From: Candidatus Dormiibacterota bacterium
GTDB lineage: Bacteria; Chloroflexota; Dormibacteria; UBA8260
Direction: 5' to 3'
DNA: 6,886 nucleotides
Assembly (NCBI GenBank): GCA_955652455.1
Contig: CATPBU010000021.1
Location: 1-6,886, forward strand
Shown: positions 6,259 through 6,886 of the stretch, in pieces
Position numbering within the stretch: the first letter of the stretch is position 1
How the letters are laid out: the number at the start of each line of letters is the position of its first letter
Position numbers and translations under genes: made by a program
The notes under the pieces: model-generated
Databases searched by the model: none
What the model saw: only the letters and a program-made list of their open reading frames with translations
Told to the model about the DNA's origin: nothing

Positions 6259-6264
6259 AGTGTA
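6259..6264 (-). promoter_or_regulatory. Putative -10 element of rny (leaderless)
   Basis: On the minus strand TACACT (fits TANNNT) is followed by 6 bases (CGCCCC) and then the rny GTG. This is the exact spacing expected if transcription starts on the first base of the start codon. No Shine-Dalgarno site and no clear -35 are present. The element lies in the 44-base gap between the lysR stop and rny. Confidence 0.4.
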
Positions 6265-6296
6265 CGGTCCGGGTGCCCCAGCGACCGCCCGTCCGC

Positions 6297-6886
6297 TTAC
6301 CCGCCCGGCGGTGGGTCGAAGGGGTCGCCGACCTCGGTGACCAGACCCCGCGAGAAGAGCAGTGCCGCCGGCGGCAGGGTGCGCCGCCGATCCCAGACCA
6401 GGGCCATGGTCCGTGCGATCGGCGGGTCCCGCAGCGGGATCACGGCGACCTGGGCCGACGGAGCCGGCAGCGGCATCGGCATCAGGGTGATGCCCAGGCC
6501 GGCCTCGACGAGACCCTGAACGATGCTGAAGTCGTCTCCCTCGTACGCGACTTTGGTGGTCAGCCCCTGAGCCGCGAACGCGTCGTCGATAACCTTGCGC
6601 AGCCCGCTGCGCGACCGGGGCAGGATGAGCGGTTCGTCGGCGAGGTCGGTGAGCGCGCAGGACGTGCGGCCGGTGAGCCTGTGACCGATCGGCACCACCA
6701 CGGCCACCCGCTCTCTGAAGAGCGGCACCATCTCCAGCTCCGGAGTGTTCACCGGTGGCGGACCGAGGATGCCGAGGTCGAAGTCGCCGGCGAGCACCCC
6801 GCTGGCGACCTCGGCGGTGGTGCCCTCCTCGAGGGTGAAACGCACCCCGGGGTGGGCGCGCAGGAACCGGGCCAGCCGCTCCGGCA
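6297..6886 (-). CDS. LysR-type transcriptional regulator, C-terminal part
   Basis: The minus-strand frame is open from the right edge to TAA at 6299-6297 and gives about 195 residues. The first visible residues (PERLARFLRAHPGV) continue without a break into RFTLEEGTTAEVASGVLAGDFDLGI. This is the start of the periplasmic-binding-like effector domain of LysR regulators ('F...hPgv...l.eG....l...l..g.lDlai'). Further family features are FRERVAVVVPIGHRL and LVEAGLGITLMP. The helix-turn-helix and the true start lie beyond the window, so the gene continues past 6886. GTG at 6845 is only an internal valine codon. LysR regulators often control a divergent neighbour, which would be off the right edge; the effector is unknown. 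The stop lies 44 bases before rny on the same strand, so read-through into rny is possible. Confidence 0.9.
   Translation of the reverse strand, partial: PERLARFLRAHPGVRFTLEEGTTAEVASGVLAGDFDLGILGPPPVNTPELEMVPLFRERVAVVVPIGHRLTGRTSCALTDLADEPLILPRSRSGLRKVIDDAFAAQGLTTKVAYEGDDFSIVQGLVEAGLGITLMPMPLPAPSAQVAVIPLRDPPIARTMALVWDRRRTLPPAALLFSRGLVTEVGDPFDPPPGG

Noticed and set aside
5671..6519. Plus-strand open frame of 282 codons across rny and lysR
   Set aside because: It is antisense to two recognisable genes and spans their junction; the product has no family resemblance.
6297..6845. LysR protein starting at the GTG at 6845
   Set aside because: The reading frame stays open to the right edge and the upstream residues continue the LysR effector-domain pattern, so 6845 is an internal valine codon of a gene cut by the window.
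1..6886. Mobile element, CRISPR array, tRNA/rRNA or defence system
   Set aside because: Genes fill nearly the whole window, the intergenic gaps are 71 bases or less, and no transposase, integrase, direct-repeat/spacer pattern, tRNA-like fold or known defence domain is visible.

Overview
The window is a compact, GC-rich bacterial chromosome segment made almost entirely of housekeeping genes. I see no phage, transposon, CRISPR or RNA gene, and no gap between genes longer than about 70 bases. The best guess at the host is a deep-branching actinobacterial lineage such as Thermoleophilia. This is an inference from three things: grpE is followed directly by dnaJ (the actinobacterial dnaK-grpE-dnaJ order), RNase Y is present, and several genes appear to be leaderless. 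No taxonomic search was possible.

Layout from left to right. (1) Positions 1-1286, + strand: the last 55 codons of grpE and a complete dnaJ, sharing one base at TGATG. This is the tail of a heat-shock chaperone operon whose dnaK should lie off the left edge. (2) Positions 1299-3699, - strand: a tightly coupled three-gene operon transcribed rsmE > mtaB > HIT/hinT, with a 4-base start/stop overlap at each junction. RsmE methylates 16S rRNA, MtaB thiomethylates tRNA t6A37, and the HIT protein is a nucleotide phosphoramidase/hydrolase. (3) Positions 3700-3770: a short divergent promoter region. (4) Positions 3771-4595, + strand: an alpha/beta hydrolase with a complete catalytic triad. (5) Positions 4576-6252, - strand: a membrane-anchored RNase Y (rny). 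Its HD domain is fully intact, but its KH domain has lost the signature glycine loop, and it carries a Gly-Asn-rich acidic tail. It overlaps the hydrolase tail-to-tail by 20 bases. (6) Positions 6297-6886, - strand: the C-terminal effector-binding domain of a LysR-type regulator that runs off the right edge.

Together the genes cover protein folding (GrpE/DnaJ), ribosome and tRNA modification (RsmE/MtaB) and mRNA decay (RNase Y). The hydrolase and LysR regulator are accessory metabolic genes with unknown substrates. I found no clearly new multi-gene system. The points most worth a second look are the KH-degenerate RNase Y, the likely leaderless promoters, the inverted rsmE-mtaB-hinT block beside dnaJ, and a symmetric inverted repeat that contains both stop codons of an overlapping convergent gene pair.
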